DNA of 64,000 nt. It comes from Mogibacterium neglectum. Its GTDB lineage: Bacteria; Bacillota; Clostridia; Peptostreptococcales; Anaerovoracaceae. The position numbers and the translations under genes are program-made. A model generated the notes under the pieces. The model saw nothing but the letters and a program-made list of their open reading frames with translations, was not told where the DNA came from and made no database searches. The stretch is from contig NZ_CP128647.1 of assembly GCF_030644205.1 (NCBI RefSeq), forward strand, positions 1 through 64,000. The letters run 5' to 3'. Shown here one piece after another: positions 45,293-53,832 of the stretch; the first letter of the stretch is position 1, and each line of letters begins with the position of its first letter.

Positions 45293-45916
45293 ATGGCAAA
45301 TAGATTGATAGATGAAAAAATAAATGATTACGTTGAGGCACTTAGTTCAGGGGCACCGACTCCAGGAGGTGGTGCAGTTGCAGCTTTAACGGCAGCACAG
45401 GGAGCAGCATTAATTATGATGGTTGCGAATCTAACTGTTGGCAAGAAGAAATATGCTGAATTTGAGGAACTCAATGTAGCAGCGATAGAGGAAGCTAAGG
45501 GATATCTAGATCAGCTGATGGCTGGAGTAGATGAAGATAAGAAAGCATTTGGACAGGTTGCTAGTGCATATGGAATGCCTAAGGAAACTGATGAGGAGAA
45601 GGCAGCGCGCAGCGAGGCGATTGCCATCGCCTCGGTCGGCGCAGCCGAAGCCCCGCTCAAAGTCATGAGAGCGGGTACCTGCGCGCTCAGACTCGCAGAT
45701 AGTCTGATTGGCAGATCCAATAAGCAGCTGGTAAGTGATCTGTACGTAGCTGCTCTAAATCTAAATGCAGGTGTTCAGGCGGCAGAATTCAACGTAGCGG
45801 CAAACGTACCATATATTCCTGATTGTGAGCTCGCAGAGAGTTGGAAAAAGGAATCAGAAAAGCTAGCAGAAGAGGCAAATACTGTATCTACAAAAATACT
45901 TTGCCTTAATAAATAA
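45293..45916 (+). CDS. fchA: formimidoyltetrahydrofolate cyclodeaminase family protein
   Basis: The enzyme converts 5-formimino-THF to methenyl-THF and ammonia, as in histidine or purine breakdown by Clostridia. GAPTPGGGAVAAL is the family's N-terminal signature. The 207-residue all-helical protein has the usual length. ATG 45293 has GGAGGG 5 bases upstream. Neither hutI nor glutamate formimidoyltransferase is nearby, so the pathway context is not visible. Confidence 0.88.
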   Translation: MANRLIDEKINDYVEALSSGAPTPGGGAVAALTAAQGAALIMMVANLTVGKKKYAEFEELNVAAIEEAKGYLDQLMAGVDEDKKAFGQVASAYGMPKETDEEKAARSEAIAIASVGAAEAPLKVMRAGTCALRLADSLIGRSNKQLVSDLYVAALNLNAGVQAAEFNVAANVPYIPDCELAESWKKESEKLAEEANTVSTKILCLNK

Positions 45917-46121
45917 TTTTTTATGCAAAATATATAAAGACACGGCTTTAAATTAGTAGGTTATAGAAAATAAATTCTAAATGAAATATAAATTATAGTA
46001 AACATTTCACATAATCTTCACACAAGGTGCTTTAATAGATGCTATACTTCTAATTGTTCAATGAGGTTTGTTATTCTAATACAAACTTTCCTTCTTTTAT
46101 TGAATACACACACACTACAGG

Positions 46122-46146
46122 AAAGGGATGCGCAAGCGTCCTTTTT
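46122..46146 (+). terminator. terminator-like hairpin after fchA
   Basis: AAAGGGATGC pairs with GCGTCCTTT around GCAA (one bulge and one G-T pair), then TT and more T-rich sequence. It lies about 200 bases after fchA. The rest of 45917-46284 is A/T-rich and no gene is seen. Confidence 0.55.
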
Positions 46147-46193
46147 CTGTTTTTTGTTTGATTTTTTAATTAGCATATTTATATTATTAGACA

Positions 46194-46223
46194 GAGAGCC
46201 GACAGCTAACACTGCCGGCTCTC
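46194..46223. terminator. hairpin between convergent genes
   Basis: An 8-base stem GAGAGCCG/CGGCTCTC encloses a smaller loop. It may end the minus-strand gene at 46285, although its T run is weak. Confidence 0.45.
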
Positions 46224-46284
46224 TTGACTTCCTAATGGAAACTAATTGTTTACAGTTTTATTTAAGATTATCGATAAATATGTT

Positions 46285-46782
46285 TTATATGCTATCCGAG
46301 TACCAGATTTCTTCATCTGAAAAACCATAATATTTTTCGTCTAACACCCATCTTTTGTTTATCTGCCTAACGATAAATTTGTGCTTCATGTCAGTAGCTC
46401 CGTTAAAGTGGATGATAATGATCGCCATATCTAATTGTTGCATAGCAAATTCCAATAAAAAATCATTGCTATGAACATAAAAATATTCGCTCGGATTACT
46501 GTAATGAGTCGCATATCCTTTTGATATGAGATTATCACTAGCCTTTCCTTTCAAAATTTCTTTATAGCGACTTTCATATTCTGCCATAAGCCCGCTCCAT
46601 TTAGGATGATTTTGGTTGGCAGGGATATTAAATATTAATTTTTCAGCATTTAGTTCACTATTTCTCTTAAAAACTTCTTCTTCAAGTGAATTCAATTCCT
46701 TCAATAGTTCAAGTAATGGTAGTATTATTTCATCCGCCATTCCTTTATATTTTTCAGGGGTGTTTTTTATTTTGATATTCAT
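46285..46782 (-). CDS. hypothetical protein, immunity-protein-like
   Basis: The 165-residue soluble protein has a helical N-terminal half and a C-terminal half of predicted strands (MAIIIIHFNGATDMKHKFIVRQINKRWVL) ending with an acidic DEEIWYSDS. This arrangement recalls NTF2-like or other immunity proteins, but no toxin gene is next to it and the match is only by appearance. The ribosome site is weak. It is read in the same direction as tetR upstream, 68 bases away. Confidence 0.55.
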   Translation of the reverse strand: MNIKIKNTPEKYKGMADEIILPLLELLKELNSLEEEVFKRNSELNAEKLIFNIPANQNHPKWSGLMAEYESRYKEILKGKASDNLISKGYATHYSNPSEYFYVHSNDFLLEFAMQQLDMAIIIIHFNGATDMKHKFIVRQINKRWVLDEKYYGFSDEEIWYSDSI

Positions 46783-46850
46783 TTTTTATCTACAACGTAT
46801 CTCCGTCTACAGCTTAAATTCCAGCTGCCATACCATCTATCAACTGCTAT

Positions 46851-47471
46851 TTAACCATTAATCGCATCTTCAATTATCAGCCTTATGGTTCTAAATAAAT
46901 AAGGCTTATAGTCACTGTAAGTTACAGGCTCGCCCAAGAGAATTACATTGTGACATGTTGAATTAATCAGCTCAACAATCGTAAATATCATGAGCTCTGG
47001 ATTATCAATAGGAATGTGCTCTCTTTCAATAATATCCATGAAGAAAGTCTTAAAATCCAGGACTTCATCATCTTCGTGTTTAATGCTTTTCGATCCACTT
47101 AACAGACCCCAACTCAAGTGTTTAGATATAAATTTCAATAGTGCAATATCCTTTGAGAGTTTGGTAATTAGACAATCAGTAGCATATAGTACCTTGTCAG
47201 CGAGATTCATTACATCTCTGGTTTCCTCTATGTGCTTTTCTAGTGATTCAACTGCATCAAGGAGCAGTTCAGATGACTTTCTGGCGATTAGCACATCTCG
47301 AACATCTTCTTTGCTATCAAAATATAGATAGAATGTGCCTTTTCCGACACCTGCCTTTAGTGCGATACCTAATATAGTCGTCCTTGCAAATCCAAGTGTT
47401 GTAAATAGTTCATATGCTGCGTCAAGAATATCGGTGCGCTTTTTTTCTTTATTGAGCACTCTTTTAGTCAT
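46851..47471 (-). CDS. TetR-family transcriptional repressor
   Basis: The 206-residue regulator has the N-terminal helix-turn-helix clear in RTTILGIALKAGVGKGTFYLYF. The C-terminal ligand domain is helical and not conserved. ATG 47471 has TTTGGAGGAG just upstream. It is divergent from the MMPL exporter. Two 13-base operators of the same pattern lie over the -35 boxes of both promoters, so it probably represses itself and the exporter and responds to an exported compound. Confidence 0.92.
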   Translation of the reverse strand: MTKRVLNKEKKRTDILDAAYELFTTLGFARTTILGIALKAGVGKGTFYLYFDSKEDVRDVLIARKSSELLLDAVESLEKHIEETRDVMNLADKVLYATDCLITKLSKDIALLKFISKHLSWGLLSGSKSIKHEDDEVLDFKTFFMDIIEREHIPIDNPELMIFTIVELINSTCHNVILLGEPVTYSDYKPYLFRTIRLIIEDAING

Positions 47472-47532
47472 AGATACTCCTCCAAAATCATAATTACTAA
47501 AATATATATACCACGCAGTGTGGAATTTTACA

Positions 47533-47562
47533 ATCATACAACAATTAATGACTAATAGTCAA
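47533..47562 (-). promoter_or_regulatory. tetR promoter with overlapping operator
   Basis: On the minus strand, -35 TTGACT (47557-47562) and -10 TATGAT (47533-47538) are 18 bases apart. A perfect palindrome TGACTAATAGTCA at 47549-47561 starts one base inside the -35 box. It matches the site at 47669-47681. Confidence 0.7.
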
Positions 47563-47667
47563 TAATTATAATTCTTAACAATCCAATTATAATGTTGTTA
47601 AAAGATATTGAAAATAAAGCGATATATCAAAGAAGTAAAATGACAAATATTTTAATTTAATTAAAAG

Positions 47668-47696
47668 TTGACTGTTGGTCAGTAAAGTGGTATATT
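47668..47696 (+). promoter_or_regulatory. MMPL exporter promoter with overlapping operator
   Basis: -35 TTGACT (47668-47673) and -10 TATATT (47691-47696) are 17 bases apart, 33 bases before the MMPL start. The 13-mer TGACTGTTGGTCA at 47669-47681 again begins one base inside the -35 box, and shares TGACT..T.GTCA with the tetR-side palindrome. Confidence 0.75.
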
Positions 47697-47729
47697 AATT
47701 TCCGTCAAATACGCAAGGAGGGAAAACCG

Positions 47730-49862
47730 ATGAATCTAGGGGCTAAAGTCGTGAAGCACAGACACATAATTTTTATAGTATCTTTGCTTCTACTTATACC
47801 ATCACTTATAGGGTATAAGACGACGAGGATAAACTATGACATGCTTACATATCTTCCATCTACTATGGATACGATGAAAGGGCAGAATGTTTTGATGAAG
47901 GAGTTTGGCAAAGGTGGATTCTCGATAGTTGTGCTTGAAAACATGAAGAGCGATGATGTCACTCAGTTAAAAGCAGACTACAGCAGAATCGATGGGGTCG
48001 AAGAGGTTCTAAATCTCGAGGATGCGCTTGATCCAACAGTTCCGAAGTCTATGCTACCAGACCAAGTGGCGAAGAATTTGTCAAATAAAGATGCGAGTAT
48101 GATGGTTGTATTTTTCAGCAACTCAACATCTGATGATAAGACGCTCAAGGCTGTTGAACAGATGAGGAAAGTCAGCAATAAGCACGCATATATATCTGGC
48201 TTATCACCTCTGGTAGAAGATCTAAAGAATATTTGTGAACAGGAAGAAGTCAAGTATGTTACAGTGGCTGTTCTGCTTTCACTTCTCGCGATGATGCTGC
48301 TCCTCGATTCATATATAGCACCGGTAATATTTATGGTGAGCATAGGCATGGCTATTTTGTATAACATGGGCTCTAATATATTCCTCGGTGAAATTTCATA
48401 TATAACCAAAGCCATAGCTGCGGTTCTGCAGCTTGGTGTAACCATGGACTACTCCATATTCCTATGGCATAGCTACATGGAGAAACTCGATTCAGGGCTT
48501 AAGGAAGACGATGCTATGGCGGAGGCCATCGATGCTACACTCGTTTCTGTAACTGGAAGTTCGGCTACGACAATTGCGGGATTCCTGGCGCTTTGTTTCA
48601 TGACATACACTATGGGCCGAGATCTTGGAATCGTTATGGCAAAAGGTGTTGTATTTGGAGTAATAGCAAGCGTAACTATACTGCCTGTACTTTTGCTTAG
48701 GTTCAATAAGCTAGTACAGAAGACGAGACACAAATCTTTAATCCCAGATATGTCAAAAGTTGCACATGGACTAACCGGTAGATATGGAATCTATATCGCG
48801 ATATTCTGTGTACTAATTGGACCGGCAATCTATGGATACAATCACCAGAATATCGTGTATGACTTCACCAAGATGCTATCCAGTGGACAAAATAGTTTAC
48901 CTGCGGAGAAGATACAGTTCTTGACGGCTAATAACAAGCTAAGTGAGGATTTTGGGATAAATACTTCCTATATCGTGATGGCTGACTCGAAGCTATCTGC
49001 TCTAAAGGGTAGGGAGATGAGTGATGAGATTAAGAAGATTGATGGGGTTGAAAGCGTGCTGGGTATCGATTCAATCGTAGGGACTTCAATTCCGAGGAGC
49101 ATGATTCCAGACTCGATTAAGAGCGGCCTAATGTCAGACAGACATCAGATGATAGTGATAAATTCCAAGTATAAGGTTTCGACGAATGCTTGTAATAGGC
49201 AGATTGATAAGGTTAAAGCGATTACGTACAAATACGATAAATCAGCGACTGTAATCGGAGAAGCTCCGGCAACTAAGGACTTAATAAAACTGACAGATAA
49301 GGATTTTAAAGTCGTAAATTGGATATCTATAGGACTTGTGTTCCTTATAATCCTAGTCGTGCTAAAGTCAATATCGTTGCCGTTTATACTCGTAATAACG
49401 ATAGAGTTCGCGATATACGTCAATATGGGAATCTCAGGATTCACCGGGCTGGAGCTTCCTTTCATAGTTCCGGTCTGCATCAGCACGATTCAGCTTGGTT
49501 CTACGGTTGATTATGCGATACTGATGTCGACAAGGTACAAGACAGAACGAATGCTTGGACTAGGTAGGCGCGATGCGGTCAGCACGGCAGCAGCTGCTTC
49601 GATACCATCGATTATAGTGAGTGCACTCGGATTCTTCACAGCGACAATCGGAGTGGCAATATATTCAAATATAGGCATTATCAGCACGCTTTGCACGATG
49701 ATGGCTCGCGGAGCAATCATAAGCATGCTGACAGTAATCCTCATACTGCCTTCGTTCTTGATGGCATTTGACAACTTGATTTGCCACACTACAGGCGGAC
49801 TAAGAGATGTATATGAACATAAGATGGATAAGAAGGCGCGTGCAGAGAGTGGCGTAATATAG
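47730..49862 (+). CDS. MMPL/RND-family exporter
   Basis: The 710-residue protein has two homologous halves, each with one membrane segment, a large extracytoplasmic domain and five more segments. The conserved intramembrane GVTMDYSIFLWHSY and GSTVDYAILMSTRY are at matching places, typical of MMPL proteins in Bacillota (YdgH/YdfJ type). It probably exports a lipid or amphiphile. AAGGAGGG lies before the start. It is co-transcribed with the LxxG protein 11 bases downstream and controlled by the divergent TetR. Confidence 0.92.
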   Translation: MNLGAKVVKHRHIIFIVSLLLLIPSLIGYKTTRINYDMLTYLPSTMDTMKGQNVLMKEFGKGGFSIVVLENMKSDDVTQLKADYSRIDGVEEVLNLEDALDPTVPKSMLPDQVAKNLSNKDASMMVVFFSNSTSDDKTLKAVEQMRKVSNKHAYISGLSPLVEDLKNICEQEEVKYVTVAVLLSLLAMMLLLDSYIAPVIFMVSIGMAILYNMGSNIFLGEISYITKAIAAVLQLGVTMDYSIFLWHSYMEKLDSGLKEDDAMAEAIDATLVSVTGSSATTIAGFLALCFMTYTMGRDLGIVMAKGVVFGVIASVTILPVLLLRFNKLVQKTRHKSLIPDMSKVAHGLTGRYGIYIAIFCVLIGPAIYGYNHQNIVYDFTKMLSSGQNSLPAEKIQFLTANNKLSEDFGINTSYIVMADSKLSALKGREMSDEIKKIDGVESVLGIDSIVGTSIPRSMIPDSIKSGLMSDRHQMIVINSKYKVSTNACNRQIDKVKAITYKYDKSATVIGEAPATKDLIKLTDKDFKVVNWISIGLVFLIILVVLKSISLPFILVITIEFAIYVNMGISGFTGLELPFIVPVCISTIQLGSTVDYAILMSTRYKTERMLGLGRRDAVSTAAAASIPSIIVSALGFFTATIGVAIYSNIGIISTLCTMMARGAIISMLTVILILPSFLMAFDNLICHTTGGLRDVYEHKMDKKARAESGVI

Positions 49863-49873
49863 GAGGCATTGAG

Positions 49874-51988
49874 ATGAAAAGAATGAAAGATCATAAGAAT
49901 ATTAAGAGAGGAGCAGCCACACTTGCTCTTTGCTTGACAGTCGGAACGATGTATATGGCAAATCCCATCACGGTGGGTGCAGCAAACAATAAGACCATGG
50001 ATGTGACTAAGTCAAGCAGCACCGAAAAAGCCGTGGAAAACTCATATCCTAGCCTTGGTAAGGGAAATATTTCACAGAAGGATAAAAATGAGACAACTTA
50101 TACTTCGATGGATGCGGATGGTAATGTGCTCGAATCCATAGTCACTGAACAGCTTGCAAATACTGGCAAAAATGACACTATCAGCGACTACTCGACACTG
50201 AAGAATATCGAGAATACATCAGGCCACGAGAAGTTCTCAAAGAGCGGTAATAATATCGTGTGGGATGCGAAGGGAAAGTCGATTAAATATAAGGGCACAC
50301 CAACCACAGGTTTACCGGTTAATGTCAAGATAACGTATTATCTTAATGGCAAGAAGATGTCTGCAAAGGAAATAGCCGGTAAGGCAGGTAACGTGACCAT
50401 CAGATTTGACTATACTGTAAACCAGTCAGACATTGTAAATGGAAAACTGATTAAGCACCCATATACAATTGCGAGCGGACTGGTGCTCAATGATGATAAC
50501 TTCAGTGATATAACTGTTTCGAACGGTAAAGCTATAGATGATGGCAACAAGACGGTTGTTATGGGAATAGCTTTTCCAGAGATGAATGAGAATCTCGGGA
50601 TAAGTCGCAATAAACTAGATATCCCTGATAGCGTAGTCATTAATGCACATACGGAGAAATTCGAAATAGATGGAACCTATACGGCAGCGATGTCTGGAAT
50701 TGCAAATGATTTTGATGGAAATCTGGGCAGTGTGAAGGGAAAGGCTGCTAAGCTCGAAAATTCTCTAAAGAAGCTAGGGCAGGCATCGGATAAGCTAGAG
50801 CAGGGAAGTAAGGAGCTTAAGGCAGGTGCTGACGAATTAGCTAGTGGCACAAAGAACCTGAAGTCTGGAAGTAGCGAGATGCTTAGCGGAGCTACTTCTC
50901 TAAACAGTGGCCTGCAGCAGCTAACTGCCAATAGCGCATCACTTAGAAATGGTGCTGCACAGGTTGAGAAGCAGATTTTTGCTAATGCCACAACCCAGCT
51001 ACAAGATCAGCTAGGTGACGATACAATAGTTCTATCCCCTTCGACGTATGCGAAGGTGCTTGCAGGAATCTCCGATGGAGCTATGGCAAAGGCAGAGGGG
51101 AAGATGAGAGCCGCTCTATCTGCAGCAGGTGTGTCTGATACAAGCACACAGAATATCGTCATTTCCCTTGCGTATAACAAGGTGATGGCAGATGGTAAAT
51201 CCGAAGCCACTGCAGCAGAGGTCGTGCAATATATACAGCAGGCAGGGGTAACAGCTAAGGAAGCGCAGAAGGCAGCAGGATACATAAGTCAATATAAGAG
51301 CACTGCGGTAACAGCTCTAAAGGCTACCGGATATACAGATGAGCAGCTCGCGTCAGTAACAGGTCAGCAAGCAGTCATGCTAACCTCTGTAGAGATGGGG
51401 CTGACGGGTGGTAGTACAAATGCAGCGACGCTTCAGGCACAGCAGACTAATGCAACTAAGCTGCTAACATCAGCTAAGGAGTACGAGATTGCCAGCCAAG
51501 GTGCAAGCGATAATGTAAAAAAGCTATCGGCAATTGCCGTGGGAAAGGATGTTCCAGCAAAGCTGAAGGCCCTAAAGGAACAGCTGGACTCACTAGAGAT
51601 GTTCATCGCTGGAGTTAAGCAGTACACTGCAGGGGTAGATGCAGCAGCAGCAGGAAGCAGCAAACTAGTATCGGGTCTTGAACAACTAAATAGCGGAATC
51701 ACAAAGCTCGATGCGGGCTCAAACAAGCTCGATTCTGGAGTAACACAGCTAGCATCAGGAATGACTCAGCTTAATGAGCAAGGTATCCAGAAATTTATAA
51801 GCACTCTCAGTAAAGCAGATATAGGAAAAATCACCAGCAGACTAGAGGCGACAATAGCTGCCTCAAAGCACGAAGTGTTTGTAGGTGGTAAGGAAAGTAG
51901 CATGACTGGGGAGAGTAGATTGATCTTCAAGAGCGGGGAAATTAAGGCTGCAAAAGAGAATAAAGACGCTAGCAAACATCATAAATAA
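49874..51988 (+). CDS. secreted protein with LxxG heptad repeats, MMPL partner
   Basis: The 704-residue protein has a signal peptide ending near VGAA, an N-terminal domain of about 270 residues, and two blocks of the xxxLxxG heptad repeat (LEQGSKELKAGADELASG and LEQLNSGITKLDAGSNKLDSG). Between the blocks is an Ala-rich helical domain. Proteins of the YhgE/Pip type carry such repeats and membrane helices; here no C-terminal membrane segment is seen and the end is lysine-rich (KHHK). Pairing with an MMPL transporter suggests an extracytoplasmic partner for export. AGGAGG lies 7 bases before the ATG. Confidence 0.85.
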   Translation: MKRMKDHKNIKRGAATLALCLTVGTMYMANPITVGAANNKTMDVTKSSSTEKAVENSYPSLGKGNISQKDKNETTYTSMDADGNVLESIVTEQLANTGKNDTISDYSTLKNIENTSGHEKFSKSGNNIVWDAKGKSIKYKGTPTTGLPVNVKITYYLNGKKMSAKEIAGKAGNVTIRFDYTVNQSDIVNGKLIKHPYTIASGLVLNDDNFSDITVSNGKAIDDGNKTVVMGIAFPEMNENLGISRNKLDIPDSVVINAHTEKFEIDGTYTAAMSGIANDFDGNLGSVKGKAAKLENSLKKLGQASDKLEQGSKELKAGADELASGTKNLKSGSSEMLSGATSLNSGLQQLTANSASLRNGAAQVEKQIFANATTQLQDQLGDDTIVLSPSTYAKVLAGISDGAMAKAEGKMRAALSAAGVSDTSTQNIVISLAYNKVMADGKSEATAAEVVQYIQQAGVTAKEAQKAAGYISQYKSTAVTALKATGYTDEQLASVTGQQAVMLTSVEMGLTGGSTNAATLQAQQTNATKLLTSAKEYEIASQGASDNVKKLSAIAVGKDVPAKLKALKEQLDSLEMFIAGVKQYTAGVDAAAAGSSKLVSGLEQLNSGITKLDAGSNKLDSGVTQLASGMTQLNEQGIQKFISTLSKADIGKITSRLEATIAASKHEVFVGGKESSMTGESRLIFKSGEIKAAKENKDASKHHK

Positions 51989-52017
51989 AAGGAATGCGAT
52001 AATAGTTCTAATCAAAC

Positions 52018-52057
52018 GGAAAGCGGCTAAGGTGTTAAAAGACCTTAGCCGCTTTCC
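52018..52057. terminator. strong hairpin between the exporter operon and yitT
   Basis: A perfect 16-base stem (GGAAAGCGGCTAAGGT and its complement) with loop GTTAAAAG lies between convergent genes and probably stops both, although no long T run is present. Confidence 0.8.
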
Positions 52058-52080
52058 ATATGATTTAAATTCAAATTTAT

Positions 52081-52980
52081 CTACTTCTGCTCCAGATACC
52101 TCTTCTCGCGGCTGAAGCCCCTACCGTGAACGCTGCCAACCTTGCTCAGGATGATAAATGCATCTGGGTCGAGGTCATGAACGAGTTTTTCGACCTTGTA
52201 TAGCTCTCTCGAGGATATGATAGTCATCACGATATCAGTCTCTCTACCGAGATAACCAGTCTTGCCATGAAGCAGGGTTGCGCTTCGGTCGATGTCGTGA
52301 AGAATAGCATTGGTAATCTCCTCCGAAGACTTCGTTACAATCTCAAGCTTAGTCTTAGAAGCTCCAATCGCAAGGAGTCTATCCAGAGTAATCGTGTACA
52401 CGATTACGAGAACGATTCCGTATAGACTTGTGCGCTTTGGAGAGAACATCATCTGTCCAATCAAGATTATAAAGTCAAATACGTATAGGCTGATGGAAAC
52501 AGGCACCTTGAAATATTTATTGAGTACGAGTGGCGGAATATCCATGCCGCCAGTGCTGGCACCGATTCTAATAATCATCGCGAGCGAAGTTCCTATGCAC
52601 AGTCCGCCGAATAATGAAGCTAGAAACATGTCATTTGTAAGGACGAAGCTACCTACGAGCTTCTGCAAGAATCCGAGGATAGTCGGAAATGCGAAAGTAC
52701 TTATCATAGTGGTGAGTGCAAATTCTTTACCTAGTAGCCCAAAACCTATAATGAACATGACTGCGTTAAATATTCCGACGAATAGAGAAATAGTTATGCC
52801 AAAATGGTGATTCATTATAATCGCAATACCTGTAGTTCCGCCGGTGATAAGACCGGTCGGGAGTATGAAAAATGCCACACCAATGGCATAAATGAAGTTC
52901 CCAAATATGACAGTGATCGCATTTCGTAGGAACTGCTTACTAAATATGTAGCTAGAAAAGCTGGAATTAGTGTCTTTCAT
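52081..52980 (-). CDS. YitT-family membrane protein (DUF161/DUF2179)
   Basis: The 299-residue protein has about five or six membrane segments (NFIYAIGVAFFILPTGLITGGTTG is the family signature region), then a soluble C-terminal DUF2179 domain with REDIVMTII-like and DPDAFIIL features and VHGRGFS. ATG 52980 has AAGGAGAA upstream and removes an unlikely 9-residue extension. Function unknown in the family. Confidence 0.88.
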   Translation of the reverse strand: MKDTNSSFSSYIFSKQFLRNAITVIFGNFIYAIGVAFFILPTGLITGGTTGIAIIMNHHFGITISLFVGIFNAVMFIIGFGLLGKEFALTTMISTFAFPTILGFLQKLVGSFVLTNDMFLASLFGGLCIGTSLAMIIRIGASTGGMDIPPLVLNKYFKVPVSISLYVFDFIILIGQMMFSPKRTSLYGIVLVIVYTITLDRLLAIGASKTKLEIVTKSSEEITNAILHDIDRSATLLHGKTGYLGRETDIVMTIISSRELYKVEKLVHDLDPDAFIILSKVGSVHGRGFSREKRYLEQK

Positions 52981-53076
52981 TGTCTTTCTCCTTACAATTA
53001 TTAACAAAAACTTTACATGTAGATAGTAACCATGTCAACAGCGTGAATGGTATTGTGAGAAATTAAATCAAAAACA

Positions 53077-53110
53077 AAATGAACCGCTGCTTGGCGTCAG
53101 CGGTTCATTT
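53077..53110. terminator. hairpin in the yitT-ndk gap
   Basis: A 13-base stem AAATGAACCGCTG/CAGCGGTTCATTT with loop CTTGGCGT lies upstream of both divergent genes (yitT left, ndk right). With no gene ending here it may be the end of a small RNA or a leftover. The rest of 52981-53384 is A/T-rich, with nothing else clear. Confidence 0.5.
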
Positions 53111-53384
53111 CTACTACGAAATTATTTAATTAAGAAAGAACAATCAAAAGAAAATGTTTTATGCACTTAATTCCTTTTGCACCATTATATTAGCATTTGA
53201 TTATGACGATTCTGTAATGGTTTGTTAGTGTGTTGGTGTATCGCATATATCAATATTTACAAAAATACTAGCGAAATGTGAAAGCAAAGTCAGGAAAGTA
53301 TGTAAAATGACCATATGGATATGGTATAAACTATAGAAGAGTATTTAAGAGAATTCAAATAAAACATTTAAAAGGAGAAGAACT

Positions 53385-53789
53385 ATGGGTATTGAAAAGA
53401 CATACATTATGCTTAAGCCAGACTGCGTTAAGAGAGGACTCATGGGAGAGGTTATATCCAGAATTGAGAGAAAGGGCTACAAGATTGTTGATGCGAAGAT
53501 GATGAATCTCGATGAGGCAATTCTAAAGGAACACTATGCGCACCTCGCTGACAAGCCTTTCTTCCCAGAAATTGTAGCATTCATGACATCCGATCCAGTT
53601 CTCGGAATGATTGTTGAAGGCGAGAATGCAGTCCAGGGAATGAGAATCATCATGGGCGCTACTAAGTTTGAAGAAGCTACTGCTGGGACTATTCGTGGCG
53701 ATTTCGCACATAGCACTAGCGAGAATTTGATTCACGGATCTGATTCCCTAGAGAATGCAGAGATAGAGATTAAGCGTTTCTTTGGCTAA
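53385..53789 (+). CDS. ndk: nucleoside diphosphate kinase
   Basis: The enzyme balances nucleoside triphosphate pools by phosphate transfer via a phosphohistidine. The 134-residue protein begins EKTYIMLKPDCVKRG. The active histidine is His117 in NLIHGSDS, at the same number as in E. coli. AAAAGGAG precedes the start. Confidence 0.96.
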   Translation: MGIEKTYIMLKPDCVKRGLMGEVISRIERKGYKIVDAKMMNLDEAILKEHYAHLADKPFFPEIVAFMTSDPVLGMIVEGENAVQGMRIIMGATKFEEATAGTIRGDFAHSTSENLIHGSDSLENAEIEIKRFFG

Positions 53790-53832
53790 GCTCATCAATA
53801 AGGCTTAAGAATCATTGAAAGAGGCTCGATAA

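Noticed and set aside
46061-46330. 89-codon hydrophobic frame on the plus strand
   Set aside because: It runs over two hairpins and the end of the minus-strand gene, has no ribosome site, and is A/T-rich by composition.
47978-48445. 155-codon minus-strand frame inside the MMPL gene
   Set aside because: Shadow of the real gene on the other strand; no ribosome site and codon use of a reversed frame.
52310-52810. 166-codon plus-strand frame opposite yitT
   Set aside because: Shadow of yitT; no independent start and the yitT protein is clearly real.
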